A stretch of DNA of 26,009 nucleotides, from NCBI GenBank assembly GCA_905372445.1, contig CAJPPF010000014.1:1-26009 (forward strand). Reading direction: 5' to 3'. The notes below the pieces were generated by a model. That model was not told the DNA's origin, searched no databases, and saw only the letters and a list, made by a program, of their open reading frames with translations. The translations under genes and the position numbers were made by a program. Of the stretch, positions 1-6,856 are shown piece after piece. Numbering within the stretch: the stretch's first letter is position 1; each line of letters starts with the position of its first letter. This DNA is from an uncultured Prevotella sp. (GTDB lineage Bacteria > Bacteroidota > Bacteroidia > Bacteroidales > Bacteroidaceae).

Positions 1-7
1 TCCTGTG

Positions 8-49
8 TATAGTCATTCTGTCGCATTGCTTTTTAATGGAATGACTATA
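8..49. other. Inverted repeat, possible transcription terminator
   Basis: An 11-base arm at 8-18 (TATAGTCATTC) is perfectly complementary to 39-49, with a 20-base loop. The loop ends in a short T run and an A/T-rich stretch follows the right arm. It could terminate a gene that lies left of the window. The window edge prevents a decision, and it could equally be the end of a mobile sequence. Confidence 0.35.
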
Positions 50-64
50 ATAAACATAAAATCG

Positions 65-125
65 ATCAATAGACCACGGTGCCGTTTTATTATCAAATAC
101 CAAAATCAGTTCGGAATATATTGAC
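65..125 (+). repeat. Short copy of a dispersed intergenic repeat (family 2)
   Basis: Bases 66-97 match 10089-10120 over 32 positions with two differences. Bases 103-125 match 10240-10262 over 23 positions with two differences. The roughly 120 bases separating these blocks in the second copy are absent here, so this looks like an internally deleted copy. The family was recognised only by comparing the two loci in this window. Confidence 0.6.
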
Positions 126-194
126 AGATTTAAGGTTAACATGCTTATCCACACAGTTGTTGCCAATGAAATGAACGATATCCTCCTTGTCCAT
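93..194 (-). other. Possible protein remnant or chance ORF, 33 codons
   Basis: The minus strand is open from about 245 down to a stop at 93-95, with an ATG at 192-194. The 33 residues begin MDKEDIVHFIGNN and the same frame upstream reads RYRLNPFYFIG, which has a protein-like character. The last ten codons lie inside the family 2 repeat. No family is recognised, and no promoter or ribosome site supports expression. It may be the tail of a decayed gene that the repeat has captured. Confidence 0.2.
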
Positions 195-334
195 GCCTAT
201 AAAATAGAAAGGATTCAGCCTATATCTCCAATGGACCGTGTGTCCCTACCCAGTTGCTACTCTGAAATTTCCTCCGATTGGGAGGACTGACACCCCTTGT
301 GCTCATTGTACTCTCTGTTTTGCACCCTTTCCTA

Positions 335-364
335 TTGCTTTATCTGAAATTTGTTGTAAATTTG
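335..364 (+). promoter_or_regulatory. Bacteroidetes-type promoter upstream of the ATPase remnant
   Basis: TTG at 335-337 is followed after 19 bases by TAAATTTG at 357-364, matching the Bacteroidetes -33/-7 pattern (TTG, then TAnnTTTG). The start codon of the small ORF lies 22 bases past the box, so transcription would begin roughly 15 bases before it. Confidence 0.65.
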
Positions 365-385
365 CAGTAAATTTAAAGTAACGTT

Positions 386-553
386 ATGGAGAACTACATC
401 AAAAGGGATCTTTACTTGCAACGGCTAATCGATCGCCGAGAGAACGGAGAGGTGAAGATCATCACCGGCGATGACATTGCGCCGTACATCGACGATAACG
501 GCATCACCTACATCAGTCTCTTCCATTTTCTGAAAAGCGACCGCGTGTTGTAG
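386..553 (+). pseudogene. Deletion remnant of a AAA/DUF4143-type ATPase gene (N- and C-termini fused)
   Basis: This 55-codon ORF starts MENYIKRDLYLQRLIDRREN, which resembles the extreme N-terminus of the AAA ATPase family with a C-terminal DUF4143 domain, common in Bacteroidales. In intact members this is followed within a few residues by the Walker A loop, after a phrase like VKVVTG. Here VKIITG runs instead into GDDIAPYIDDNGITYISLF, which resembles the family's extreme C-terminus (typically a KIVVTGD-like phrase, then a DENGI-like segment and a final FLL). The P-loop, Walker B and DUF4143 regions are gone, so ATPase activity is impossible. The reading frame and the promoter at 335-364 are intact, so a short peptide could still be made. 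The family match is from memory of the conserved ends and has not been searched. Confidence 0.55.
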
Positions 554-663
554 CCGTCCGCACTCCATAGAGAGCTTCTGGGGGTGTCAGTATTTCAAAG
601 AACGCTGTTTTTTGGTTCGTAGTGACTAACAAAGGAATCATTGTCATTCTTGTTTTATGAATT

Positions 664-700
664 CGGAACGTGATAAATCACGGCTCTTCTACGGCTGACG
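664..700 (-). repeat. Half-unit of the palindromic repeat family 1
   Basis: On the minus strand this carries the family core CGTGATTTATCACGTTCCG preceded by a CGTCAGCCGTAG-like segment. The same combination occurs near 10488, 17871, 17924 and 18600. Only one arm is present here. The surrounding 554-780 stretch holds no other recognisable feature; a weak CTCC/GGAG hairpin near 750 is too short to call a terminator for the GH92 gene. Confidence 0.6.
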
Positions 701-780
701 CCACATCATTTCCCGGTAGGCGTAACATGCTTTAGAGAAAACTTCTCCCGAACAGGAGTATTATATAAAGGTGCGGGCTG

Positions 781-3099
781 TTACTTCTTCTTTATCACAG
801 GCTTTGACTGCATGGTAAGATCGAGTGTCCCGCCGGCAACGACATCAGCAAATCTGATGCTGCCGGCAGTGTTCTTCTTGCCGTCGAGCACCTTGACCGG
901 ATTGACGTAGATATTCTTCTTTGAATTGTTCTTTGCCGTGATAATGAACTCCTTGCCTGAATAGTACTTGTTGTTCAAGCGAATTGTGACCTTATCGAAC
1001 AGAGGACTTCCAATAAAGAACTCCGGATTTTGAGCTGTAAGCCCGTCAACGGAGAACAGACCTATTGAAGACATCACATACCAAGCGCCAAGTTGTCCCT
1101 GGTCTTCGTCCTGTCCGTAACCGTAGCCGTGTACGCCGTCGGTGCCGTAGAACTCATCGCAGATAGCACGAACCCATTTCTGCGAAAGGTCAGGGCGCTG
1201 ACTGTTGTTGAAGAGCCATGATATATGCAGACATGGCTGGTTGCCTTGATTGTAATACGTACGCAACCCGGCAAAGGCATCGATTTCCTTTCCGCCAGAG
1301 AAAATCTGTGGCTGCGATGCCTTGAAGATATCATCGAGACGACGGTTGAACTCTTTATAGCCTACCTTAGAGATAAGTTCGTCAGCCATGTGAGGCACGT
1401 AGAAAGTGTACTGCACGGCGTTGCCTTCCTGAAAGCCACGCCATACCTGCATAGGATCGAAGTTGGCGATGAACTCACCATTTTTCAGACGTGGATGCAT
1501 ATAACCTGATTTCTCATCGAATATACGTTCCCAGCCACGAGCCATCCACATCAGTTTATCGTAGTAGTCCAACTTATTAAGGCTCTTTGCCAACTGCGCC
1601 GTAGCCCATGCAGAGAAGGAATATTCCAATGTGTGAGAAGCGGAGAAATAGAATTCCTCGCGCGGCTGACCAAGCTCAAGGTGTGGAGCATATCCCAATT
1701 CCACAAATTCGGCGGTATCATCCTTTCCCGCACCTTCGGGACGGTCGGTGCCATTCATCTCATTCTTCAGGCAAGCCTCATACGCAAGGTTAAGGTCGAA
1801 GTCACGGATACCACACTGATATGCGGCATCAATCATCAGCGGCAATTGATTTGTGCCTACTCCCGACACGAACTTCGAGTTGGCAAGACCGTCGGCAAGC
1901 CACCCGCAGTCCTCATACTGCCGTAACGTTGACGACACGAACTCTGAGAGATGCTCAGGATAAGCCATTGCCCAAAGCTGGGTGAGGTTCCACTGTCCGC
2001 CCCACATGGCATCGGTATTGAACATACGGAACTTTGGCTTGCCACCCTCAACAGGCACCTGACCGATTGTTCCGTCATGCTTAGGATATGCACCATTGAC
2101 ATCGCTGCATACGCCACGACCAAGCAGCGCATGATACAGACCGGTATAGAACTTTATCATATCCTGCTCGCTCTTTGTCTCTACAGTGATGCGTGAGAGC
2201 ATATTCTCCCAAGCCTCATGCGAGCGTGTCTTTGCCTCGTCGAAAGAGATGTTGCCCTCTGCCTTCAGATTAGCACGGGCATTCTGAACAGAAGTGTATG
2301 AAATACCTACCTTTGCGACTATGTGCTCGCCCGCACGTGTATTGTAAGTAAGGTAAGCGCCGGCACCGATGCCATGAGCATAAGTGGCTCCAGTACGCAC
2401 ATCCTTACCGTTATAGACACCCACCGATGTAGGTTTCTTGTCCATCACGGCGCTGAAGTAAATGCGCTGGTCGGCGTTAGGCTGATATTTCTTTATATAT
2501 TCAGGAAGGGTAACGACCCAACCCTCGACAGTGCCGTCGTCGTTAATCCACACTTCCGAGTCCTTTACCTTGCCGCTCTCGCCCTGCTGATGTCCGACCT
2601 CGAAGAGCAGATGGCTCTCTGCTGACGCAGGAAAGGTGAAGCGCTGGAAGGCAACACGGTCGGTAGCGGTACACTCTGCAAAGACATCATAGTCGCGAAG
2701 TTTCACACTATAATAGCCCGCTGTGGCAGTCTCCTCCTCGTGTGTAAAGGCTGAGCGATAACCTTTCTCACCCGTTCCGTCGGGGTTGCCGGGGATTGTA
2801 ATGAGTCTGCCAACGGTAGGCATCAGTGATATGCCGCCCACCTGAAATTCATGTGTCATGACAAATCCCTCAATCGAAGAGTCACGATAGTCATATCCCG
2901 TAGCCTGCCAACCGTCGGCATTACCTAAGGAACCGTTTGTTGACGGTCCCGGCTTTGCCATTCCGAAAGGCATAGCACCGGGTGCGAAATGGAACGCACG
3001 GCAGTGTGCCGTACCGATGCGAGGCTCGACATAACGTGTCAGATTCTTATCTGCTGCCGACATGGCGATGCAGAATAAGAAAAACAGTGACTTTTTCAT
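781..3099 (-). CDS. GH92 family glycoside hydrolase (putative exo-alpha-mannosidase)
   Basis: The 772-residue product has an N-terminal signal peptide (hydrophobic LFFLFCIAMSA after MKK), so it is exported, probably to the periplasm. GH92 enzymes are calcium-dependent exo-alpha-mannosidases acting on N-glycan or yeast mannan. The family pattern is visible throughout: an N-terminal beta-sandwich with PRIGTAHCRAFHFAPGAMPF, a PFGMAKPGPSTNG segment, the central NQGNQPCLHISWLFN block, and the C-terminal GQDEDQGQLGAWYVMSSIG block that corresponds to the EDCGQMSAWYVFSALG signature. Length is usual for the family. Several positions differ from common family members, for example MWGGQWNLTQLWAM where a WDTFRT-like segment is usual, so the subfamily and exact linkage are uncertain. 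The gene stands alone and is not next to a susCD pair. A TATCTTTG box at 3131-3124 is the likely promoter. Confidence 0.9.
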   Translation of the reverse strand: MKKSLFFLFCIAMSAADKNLTRYVEPRIGTAHCRAFHFAPGAMPFGMAKPGPSTNGSLGNADGWQATGYDYRDSSIEGFVMTHEFQVGGISLMPTVGRLITIPGNPDGTGEKGYRSAFTHEEETATAGYYSVKLRDYDVFAECTATDRVAFQRFTFPASAESHLLFEVGHQQGESGKVKDSEVWINDDGTVEGWVVTLPEYIKKYQPNADQRIYFSAVMDKKPTSVGVYNGKDVRTGATYAHGIGAGAYLTYNTRAGEHIVAKVGISYTSVQNARANLKAEGNISFDEAKTRSHEAWENMLSRITVETKSEQDMIKFYTGLYHALLGRGVCSDVNGAYPKHDGTIGQVPVEGGKPKFRMFNTDAMWGGQWNLTQLWAMAYPEHLSEFVSSTLRQYEDCGWLADGLANSKFVSGVGTNQLPLMIDAAYQCGIRDFDLNLAYEACLKNEMNGTDRPEGAGKDDTAEFVELGYAPHLELGQPREEFYFSASHTLEYSFSAWATAQLAKSLNKLDYYDKLMWMARGWERIFDEKSGYMHPRLKNGEFIANFDPMQVWRGFQEGNAVQYTFYVPHMADELISKVGYKEFNRRLDDIFKASQPQIFSGGKEIDAFAGLRTYYNQGNQPCLHISWLFNNSQRPDLSQKWVRAICDEFYGTDGVHGYGYGQDEDQGQLGAWYVMSSIGLFSVDGLTAQNPEFFIGSPLFDKVTIRLNNKYYSGKEFIITAKNNSKKNIYVNPVKVLDGKKNTAGSIRFADVVAGGTLDLTMQSKPVIKKK

Positions 3100-3134
3100 C
3101 TTATCTTTGTTAGGTTTATGCTACAAAGATAAGA
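3099..3134. promoter_or_regulatory. Start-proximal inverted repeat with mirrored -7 boxes
   Basis: Perfect 12-base arms at 3099-3110 and 3123-3134 (TCTTATCTTTGT and its complement) surround a 12-base loop and touch the GH92 start codon. Each arm contains TATCTTTG, a TAnnTTTG match: one on the minus strand (3131-3124, suitably placed for GH92) and one on the plus strand (3102-3109, pointing toward the tRNA). No clear TTG lies at the right distance from either. The minus-strand box is the better promoter candidate. Confidence 0.5.
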
Positions 3135-3152
3135 ATATTTTTATGAAATCGC

Positions 3153-3183
3153 TTGCATAACTCAAACTTTTAGAATACCTTTG
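3153..3183 (+). promoter_or_regulatory. Promoter of tRNA-Pro
   Basis: TTG at 3153-3155, a 20-base spacer and TACCTTTG at 3176-3183 match the Bacteroidetes consensus. Transcription should start near 3190, about 16 bases before the mature tRNA. Confidence 0.75.
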
Positions 3184-3205
3184 CATTATAATATTCACAA
3201 TATCA

Positions 3206-3278
3206 CGGGGTGTAGCGCAGTTGGTAGCGCACTGCGTTCGGGACGCAGGAGTCGCCGGTTCGAGTCCGGTCACCCCGA
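3206..3278 (+). tRNA. tRNA-Pro (anticodon CGG)
   Basis: The cloverleaf folds cleanly. The acceptor stem CGGGGTG (3206-3212) pairs with CACCCCG (3271-3277), followed by discriminator A. The D stem is GCGC/GCGC. The anticodon stem CTGCG/CGCAG encloses the loop TTCGGGA with anticodon CGG, which reads proline codon CCG. The T arm carries TTCGAGT. The 3' CCA is not encoded and must be added after transcription. A T-rich tract follows. Confidence 0.95.
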
Positions 3279-3349
3279 CTTTTCCTTTCCGTTCTCACAT
3301 CCTGACATCTTATCACAAAGTCCTTGTTGCACGACGACTACCTCTGCTG

Positions 3350-4207
3350 TCAATATTCTATGTACGGCTCAAGTCGGGCACGTTCGGCATCAGAGAAACC
3401 TTCAAGTAGTGACAGTTGCGAAAGGTCATGTATCTTTCCTTTCAGACGGCGGTAGTCGACGATGGCTTTCGTGCGTTTATAACCGATATAAGGATGTGCG
3501 CTAAGTCTACGGAAGTCGGCGGTATTGATATTTATTTTCCTTATGTTGCCGTCAGGAATGGTCAGAAACGTCAAAGCCTCTTCAGGGAAGTTCTTTATTT
3601 CGAGCAGTTGGTCGAGACTGACGAATCCTCCTAACCGCTCACGATAATCGACTAATCGGCGTGCGAAGTATGAGCCTATGGAAGGCACGCGCTTCAATGC
3701 TGTGGTATCGGCTGTATTTATGGCGAGACGTTCCGAGAGATTCATCTTCTGCGGATAGCGCATTGTGTCGTTCCGAAGCTCCTTATGAAAATCTTTTTTC
3801 TCACCTACCAGTTCACTGGCAGGGCGGTAATCGGCACTAATAGAGATGAAAGGACACAGTTCACGATATTGTTTCAGTGTCAGTCCCGGTACTCGGGCAA
3901 AGTCGCTCGCATCGCGGTAAACGCCTCCCATTGCACGATATTTATATATTCCGCGCACCATCCAAGGCTGAAGACCAAGCTGCAGAAGTGTCACGCTGTC
4001 GGCAGTGTTCGGATCGAAGCGCACAAGATGTTTAGAAACGGGGGCATAACCAGAATAATAAACGTTCTCCTCTTCCGGCTTCTCCACATTGACTGAATCG
4101 CGCGAAATTACGTCCTCGTCGACTGAAGAGTCTACATAAACGAATAATCCAATGATGAAACATGCCACAACAAGGCAGAAAATCAATATCTTATAATCTG
4201 ATTTCAT
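3350..4207 (-). CDS. Membrane-anchored triple helix-hairpin-helix (ComEA-like) protein
   Basis: The 285-residue protein has one N-terminal membrane segment (residues about 7-25, ILIFCLVVACFIIGLFVYV) and then three helix-hairpin-helix units. Each begins with a related phrase: FDPNTAD near 64-70, INTADT near 163-168 and ININTAD near 225-231. Such units in ComEA bind double-stranded DNA without sequence specificity during uptake, but single-gene ComEA-like proteins are widespread in Bacteroidales and their role is not settled. Its ATG overlaps the stop of the upstream transporter gene by one base (TAATG), so translation is probably coupled. Topology suggests the DNA-binding part lies outside the cytoplasm. 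A role in DNA uptake is inference only. Confidence 0.8.
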   Translation of the reverse strand: MKSDYKILIFCLVVACFIIGLFVYVDSSVDEDVISRDSVNVEKPEEENVYYSGYAPVSKHLVRFDPNTADSVTLLQLGLQPWMVRGIYKYRAMGGVYRDASDFARVPGLTLKQYRELCPFISISADYRPASELVGEKKDFHKELRNDTMRYPQKMNLSERLAINTADTTALKRVPSIGSYFARRLVDYRERLGGFVSLDQLLEIKNFPEEALTFLTIPDGNIRKININTADFRRLSAHPYIGYKRTKAIVDYRRLKGKIHDLSQLSLLEGFSDAERARLEPYIEY

Positions 4208-5568
4208 TATATCAAGCCAAACTGATTAAGGAATATTGCCAATATCGCTAACGGTGCGATGTAACGTATGAGGAAACGATATATGGGGTAGAACCTCACT
4301 GCCGTCGTACCTTCGTTGGTCACCTCGCCGCGTAGTGTAGGCTCATCGCAGAACCAACCGACATACAGAGCTGCAAAGAAGCCACCTACAGGAAGCATTA
4401 TCTTGGCGGTAAAGAAGTCGAAGGTATCAAAAAGATTCATCCCTGCTATCTTGAAACCGCTCCACAGTCCCATGGAGAGACTGCATGCCATGCCGACGAC
4501 GATGGCAAATAAAGTGACTCCTATCGCCGACCATCGACGGCGTATATGGAACTCCTCCTTCATGAAAATTGTTGGCACTTCCAGCAGTCCCATAGCCGAT
4601 GTCAGCGCTGCCAACACTAACAAGAGGTAGAACATGAGCGAAAAAGCATAGCATAGCAACGGACTGCCGGCAAATACCTGTTGGAATACATTCGGCAGGG
4701 TGATGAAAACCAGCGATGGTCCTACCCTCGGCTCTACGCCAACGGAGAAGGCTGCAGGGAAGATAATAACAGAAGCGAGCACAGCAACGAGCAGGTCGAT
4801 CCATGCCACATTCATGGCATTACTGACGAGACGGTCTTCACGACGGAAATAAGATGCGTATGTGGCAAGACATCCCATGCTCAATGAAAGTGAATAGAAC
4901 GCCTGTCCCATAGCAGAGAGCAATGTCGAGCGTGTCACTTTAGACAAGTCGGGACTGAACAGAAACTCCAGTCCTTGCTCGCCATTCGGAAGCATCGACG
5001 AGCCCACGGCAAGCAATACAATAAAGATAAAGAGCATCGGCATCATCAGTTTTGACCCTCGCTCTATACCTTTTTCCACACCGGCAAGGATGACGAACAG
5101 CGTCAGCAGCATGAAGACTATCATACATACGATGGGCTGAACAGGGTCGGAGACGAATGAATTGAAGTCTGTCGTGAACTGTTCTGGTGTCTTTCCTGCA
5201 AAACCGTCAACGCCGGCAAGGAAGAGATACTCTACCGTCCATCCTGCCGCCACGGCATAGTAGCATAGTATAAGTGAGCCGGTAAGTACTCCAAGGAAGC
5301 CTACCCAACGCCAATACCGTGAGCCGCCCATCATACCGAAGGCGCGTGCCGTGTTGCTCTGGGCATGTCTGCCGACAGCAAACTCACTGATCATCAGTGG
5401 CACACCGAAGAATACGACACACATTATATATATTATAAGGAAGGCACTGCCTCCATTACGACCAAGCTCATAAGGGAAACGCCAGATGTTTCCCAGTCCT
5501 ACTGCCGACCCGGCGGCTACAAGTATGGATGCCAGACGGCTACCGAAATTTCCTCTGTTCTGCTCCAT
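4207..5568 (-). CDS. Neurotransmitter:sodium symporter (NSS/SNF) family transporter
   Basis: The 453-residue integral membrane protein belongs to the LeuT-type NSS family, which moves amino acids or related solutes with Na+. The N-terminal signature of helix 1 is clear (ASILVAAGSAVGLGNIWRFP), followed by GGSAFLIIYIMCVVFFGVPL for helix 2. Further hydrophobic segments continue to the C-terminus, consistent with 11-12 helices. The substrate cannot be read from the sequence; bacterial members carry tryptophan, leucine, tyrosine and other amino acids. It is the first gene of a two-gene unit with the helix-hairpin-helix protein. A TATCTTTG box at 5621-5614 lies about 45 bases before the start codon. 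Confidence 0.92.
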   Translation of the reverse strand: MEQNRGNFGSRLASILVAAGSAVGLGNIWRFPYELGRNGGSAFLIIYIMCVVFFGVPLMISEFAVGRHAQSNTARAFGMMGGSRYWRWVGFLGVLTGSLILCYYAVAAGWTVEYLFLAGVDGFAGKTPEQFTTDFNSFVSDPVQPIVCMIVFMLLTLFVILAGVEKGIERGSKLMMPMLFIFIVLLAVGSSMLPNGEQGLEFLFSPDLSKVTRSTLLSAMGQAFYSLSLSMGCLATYASYFRREDRLVSNAMNVAWIDLLVAVLASVIIFPAAFSVGVEPRVGPSLVFITLPNVFQQVFAGSPLLCYAFSLMFYLLLVLAALTSAMGLLEVPTIFMKEEFHIRRRWSAIGVTLFAIVVGMACSLSMGLWSGFKIAGMNLFDTFDFFTAKIMLPVGGFFAALYVGWFCDEPTLRGEVTNEGTTAVRFYPIYRFLIRYIAPLAILAIFLNQFGLI

Positions 5569-5613
5569 TTAAAACAAAAACACTTCGTTAAACACTAAAC
5601 AATCAATACTTAT

Positions 5614-5621
5614 CAAAGATA
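5614..5621 (-). promoter_or_regulatory. Candidate -7 box for the NSS transporter
   Basis: Minus-strand TATCTTTG matches TAnnTTTG and would give a leader of about 40 bases. The nearest upstream TTG is only 14 bases away, shorter than the usual 19-21, so the assignment is tentative. Confidence 0.4.
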
Positions 5622-5737
5622 AAGCCATATTCTACCAAACATCATGACAGAGCCAACGCCTATAGACGACATCAGCCGTAATGATGGTTTACAATGTCTG
5701 CGATTCCAACTTTATCATGAATAATCTCTCTTACATA

Positions 5738-5768
5738 TTGCAAATATATAAATTTCTTTCTACTTTTG
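5738..5768 (+). promoter_or_regulatory. Promoter of the VanZ-like gene
   Basis: TTG at 5738-5740, a 20-base spacer and TACTTTTG at 5761-5768 match the Bacteroidetes consensus. The predicted leader to the ATG at 5809 is about 35 bases. Confidence 0.75.
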
Positions 5769-5808
5769 CATAAGAAATAAAGCAAAAGCATCCGTTAATC
5801 GAAAAAAA

Positions 5809-6222
5809 ATGACTCAAAACAACAGCATATTAAAATATCTCAAGCATCAGCCTATAAGCGTCATACTCATAATAGTGATATGTGTCATCTGCATGATTCC
5901 TGTTCCTGAAAGTCCGATAAGCAATATCAGGTTCTTCGACAAGTGGACACACCTCACTATGTATGCCATTCTGGTGGCTGTGATAATGTCAGAATATGGT
6001 TACAGAAACAATGTCATCAACAAGAAGCGACTTCTCGTTGGTGGACTGTTGGCACCCATCATAATGGGTGGCATTGTTGAATTGGCACAGGCCTACTTGA
6101 CCTGCGGAATGCGCTCCGGCGACTGGCTGGACTTCCTTGCCAACAGTGTCGGAGCAATATTAGGCAGCATCATCGGTATTCCTCTGGCACGAGTTCTCGC
6201 CACTCGGAATAAGGATGATTAA
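5809..6222 (+). CDS. VanZ family membrane protein
   Basis: The 137-residue protein has about four membrane segments (near residues 16-32, 50-62, 76-92 and 110-130). It carries the polar residues typical of VanZ: D44, K45 and H48 in DKWTH, then E91, Q94, R102, D105, D108 and N112 in the pattern ExxQ, R, D..D..N. VanZ of enterococci gives low-level teicoplanin resistance by an unclear mechanism. Chromosomal homologues like this one are common in Bacteroidetes and should not be read as resistance genes. The gene has its own promoter and no partner on its strand. Its last 53 bases overlap the end of the convergent CYTH gene. Confidence 0.85.
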   Translation: MTQNNSILKYLKHQPISVILIIVICVICMIPVPESPISNIRFFDKWTHLTMYAILVAVIMSEYGYRNNVINKKRLLVGGLLAPIIMGGIVELAQAYLTCGMRSGDWLDFLANSVGAILGSIIGIPLARVLATRNKDD

Positions 6223-6670
6223 TAATATAAGCATTGCGGAAATGCTTGTTCAATGACACCTCGGGACCGATGAACTCTGGCTTCTCGTAGGCTTCTTCAG
6301 CCGAAGCCAATTCCACCTCTGCCACGACGAGCCCTTCGTTATCACCATGAAACTCGTCGACTTCGAACACATGCGTGCCACTCTTGACGAGATAGCGATG
6401 TTTGTCAATCAGACCACCTCTGCACAGCATGAACAGCGCCTCTGCTTCTTCAAGCGAGATTTCCTTTTCAAACTCATAACGAGTGATGTCATTATCGGCA
6501 GTCTTGCCTTTTATTGTCAGATATGCCTTGTCATCACGTCTGCGTATACGCACCGTTGCACCCTCTGCGGGAATATATCCCTGCAGTATATGACTGCATG
6601 AAAAAGCGGTTGTTCTATAGCTACCACCTTTTCTTACCAAGAACTTACGTTCTATCTCCAGCCCGCTCAT
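6170..6670 (-). CDS. CYTH domain protein (triphosphate-tunnel enzyme family)
   Basis: I start the gene at 6670, giving 166 residues beginning MSGLEIERKFLV, because the EIERKFLV motif belongs at the extreme N-terminus in this family. An upstream ATG at 6733 in the same frame falls inside the coding sequence of another gene. Tunnel-lining charged residues are visible: E5, E7, R8 and K9, then TVRIRRRDDKAYLTIKGK, YEFEKEI, DKHRY, and DEFHGDNEGLVVAEVEL. Bacterial single-domain CYTH proteins are mostly inorganic triphosphatases or adenylate cyclase relatives; small Bacteroidetes members are usually thought to hydrolyse tripolyphosphate. The ATG shares one base with the stop of the small membrane protein gene (TGATG). 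The C-terminal 17 codons overlap the vanZ-like gene on the other strand. Confidence 0.88.
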   Translation of the reverse strand: MSGLEIERKFLVRKGGSYRTTAFSCSHILQGYIPAEGATVRIRRRDDKAYLTIKGKTADNDITRYEFEKEISLEEAEALFMLCRGGLIDKHRYLVKSGTHVFEVDEFHGDNEGLVVAEVELASAEEAYEKPEFIGPEVSLNKHFRNAYIINHPYSEWRELVPEEYR

Positions 6671-6807
6671 CAGAGTGTAATTGTATATATTGCGAATCCA
6701 ATTGCGAGGATAACGAGTATTCCGAATATCCACACAATCACTTTCTCTGCTTGTTTTTTCTCCTGTGCGTCATGATTAGCACGTTGATTTTTCCTTTTCT
6801 GTGACAT
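6670..6807 (-). CDS. Small single-helix membrane protein (45 residues)
   Basis: This short gene encodes a charged, helical N-terminus (MSQKRKNQRANHDAQEKK, rich in K, R, Q and E) followed by one membrane helix at about residues 23-43 (VIVWIFGILVILAIGFAIYT). Positive charges before the helix predict a cytoplasmic N-terminus. Its stop overlaps the CYTH start codon in TGATG, and its ATG lies 49 bases past the prfB stop, so it sits in the fadD-prfB-CYTH run. Tight coupling and a sensible membrane topology argue that it is a real gene, although it is too short for most gene callers. Function is unknown; it could anchor or partner the CYTH protein, which is inference from position. Confidence 0.72.
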   Translation of the reverse strand: MSQKRKNQRANHDAQEKKQAEKVIVWIFGILVILAIGFAIYTITL

Positions 6808-6856
6808 AGTTATTGAGTTTAATATAATTATAATAAAATGATTTCACCTATATATA

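Noticed and set aside
3350..4207. Competence operon around the ComEA-like gene
   Set aside because: No comEC, comF, dprA or pilus genes are adjacent; its only close neighbour is a transporter gene.
5809..6222. VanZ-like gene as a glycopeptide-resistance determinant
   Set aside because: No other van genes are present, and chromosomal VanZ homologues are common in Bacteroidetes without a resistance role.
6671..6733. N-terminal extension of the CYTH gene
   Set aside because: The added residues come from the overlapping small membrane protein gene in another frame, and the EIERKF motif should be near the N-terminus.
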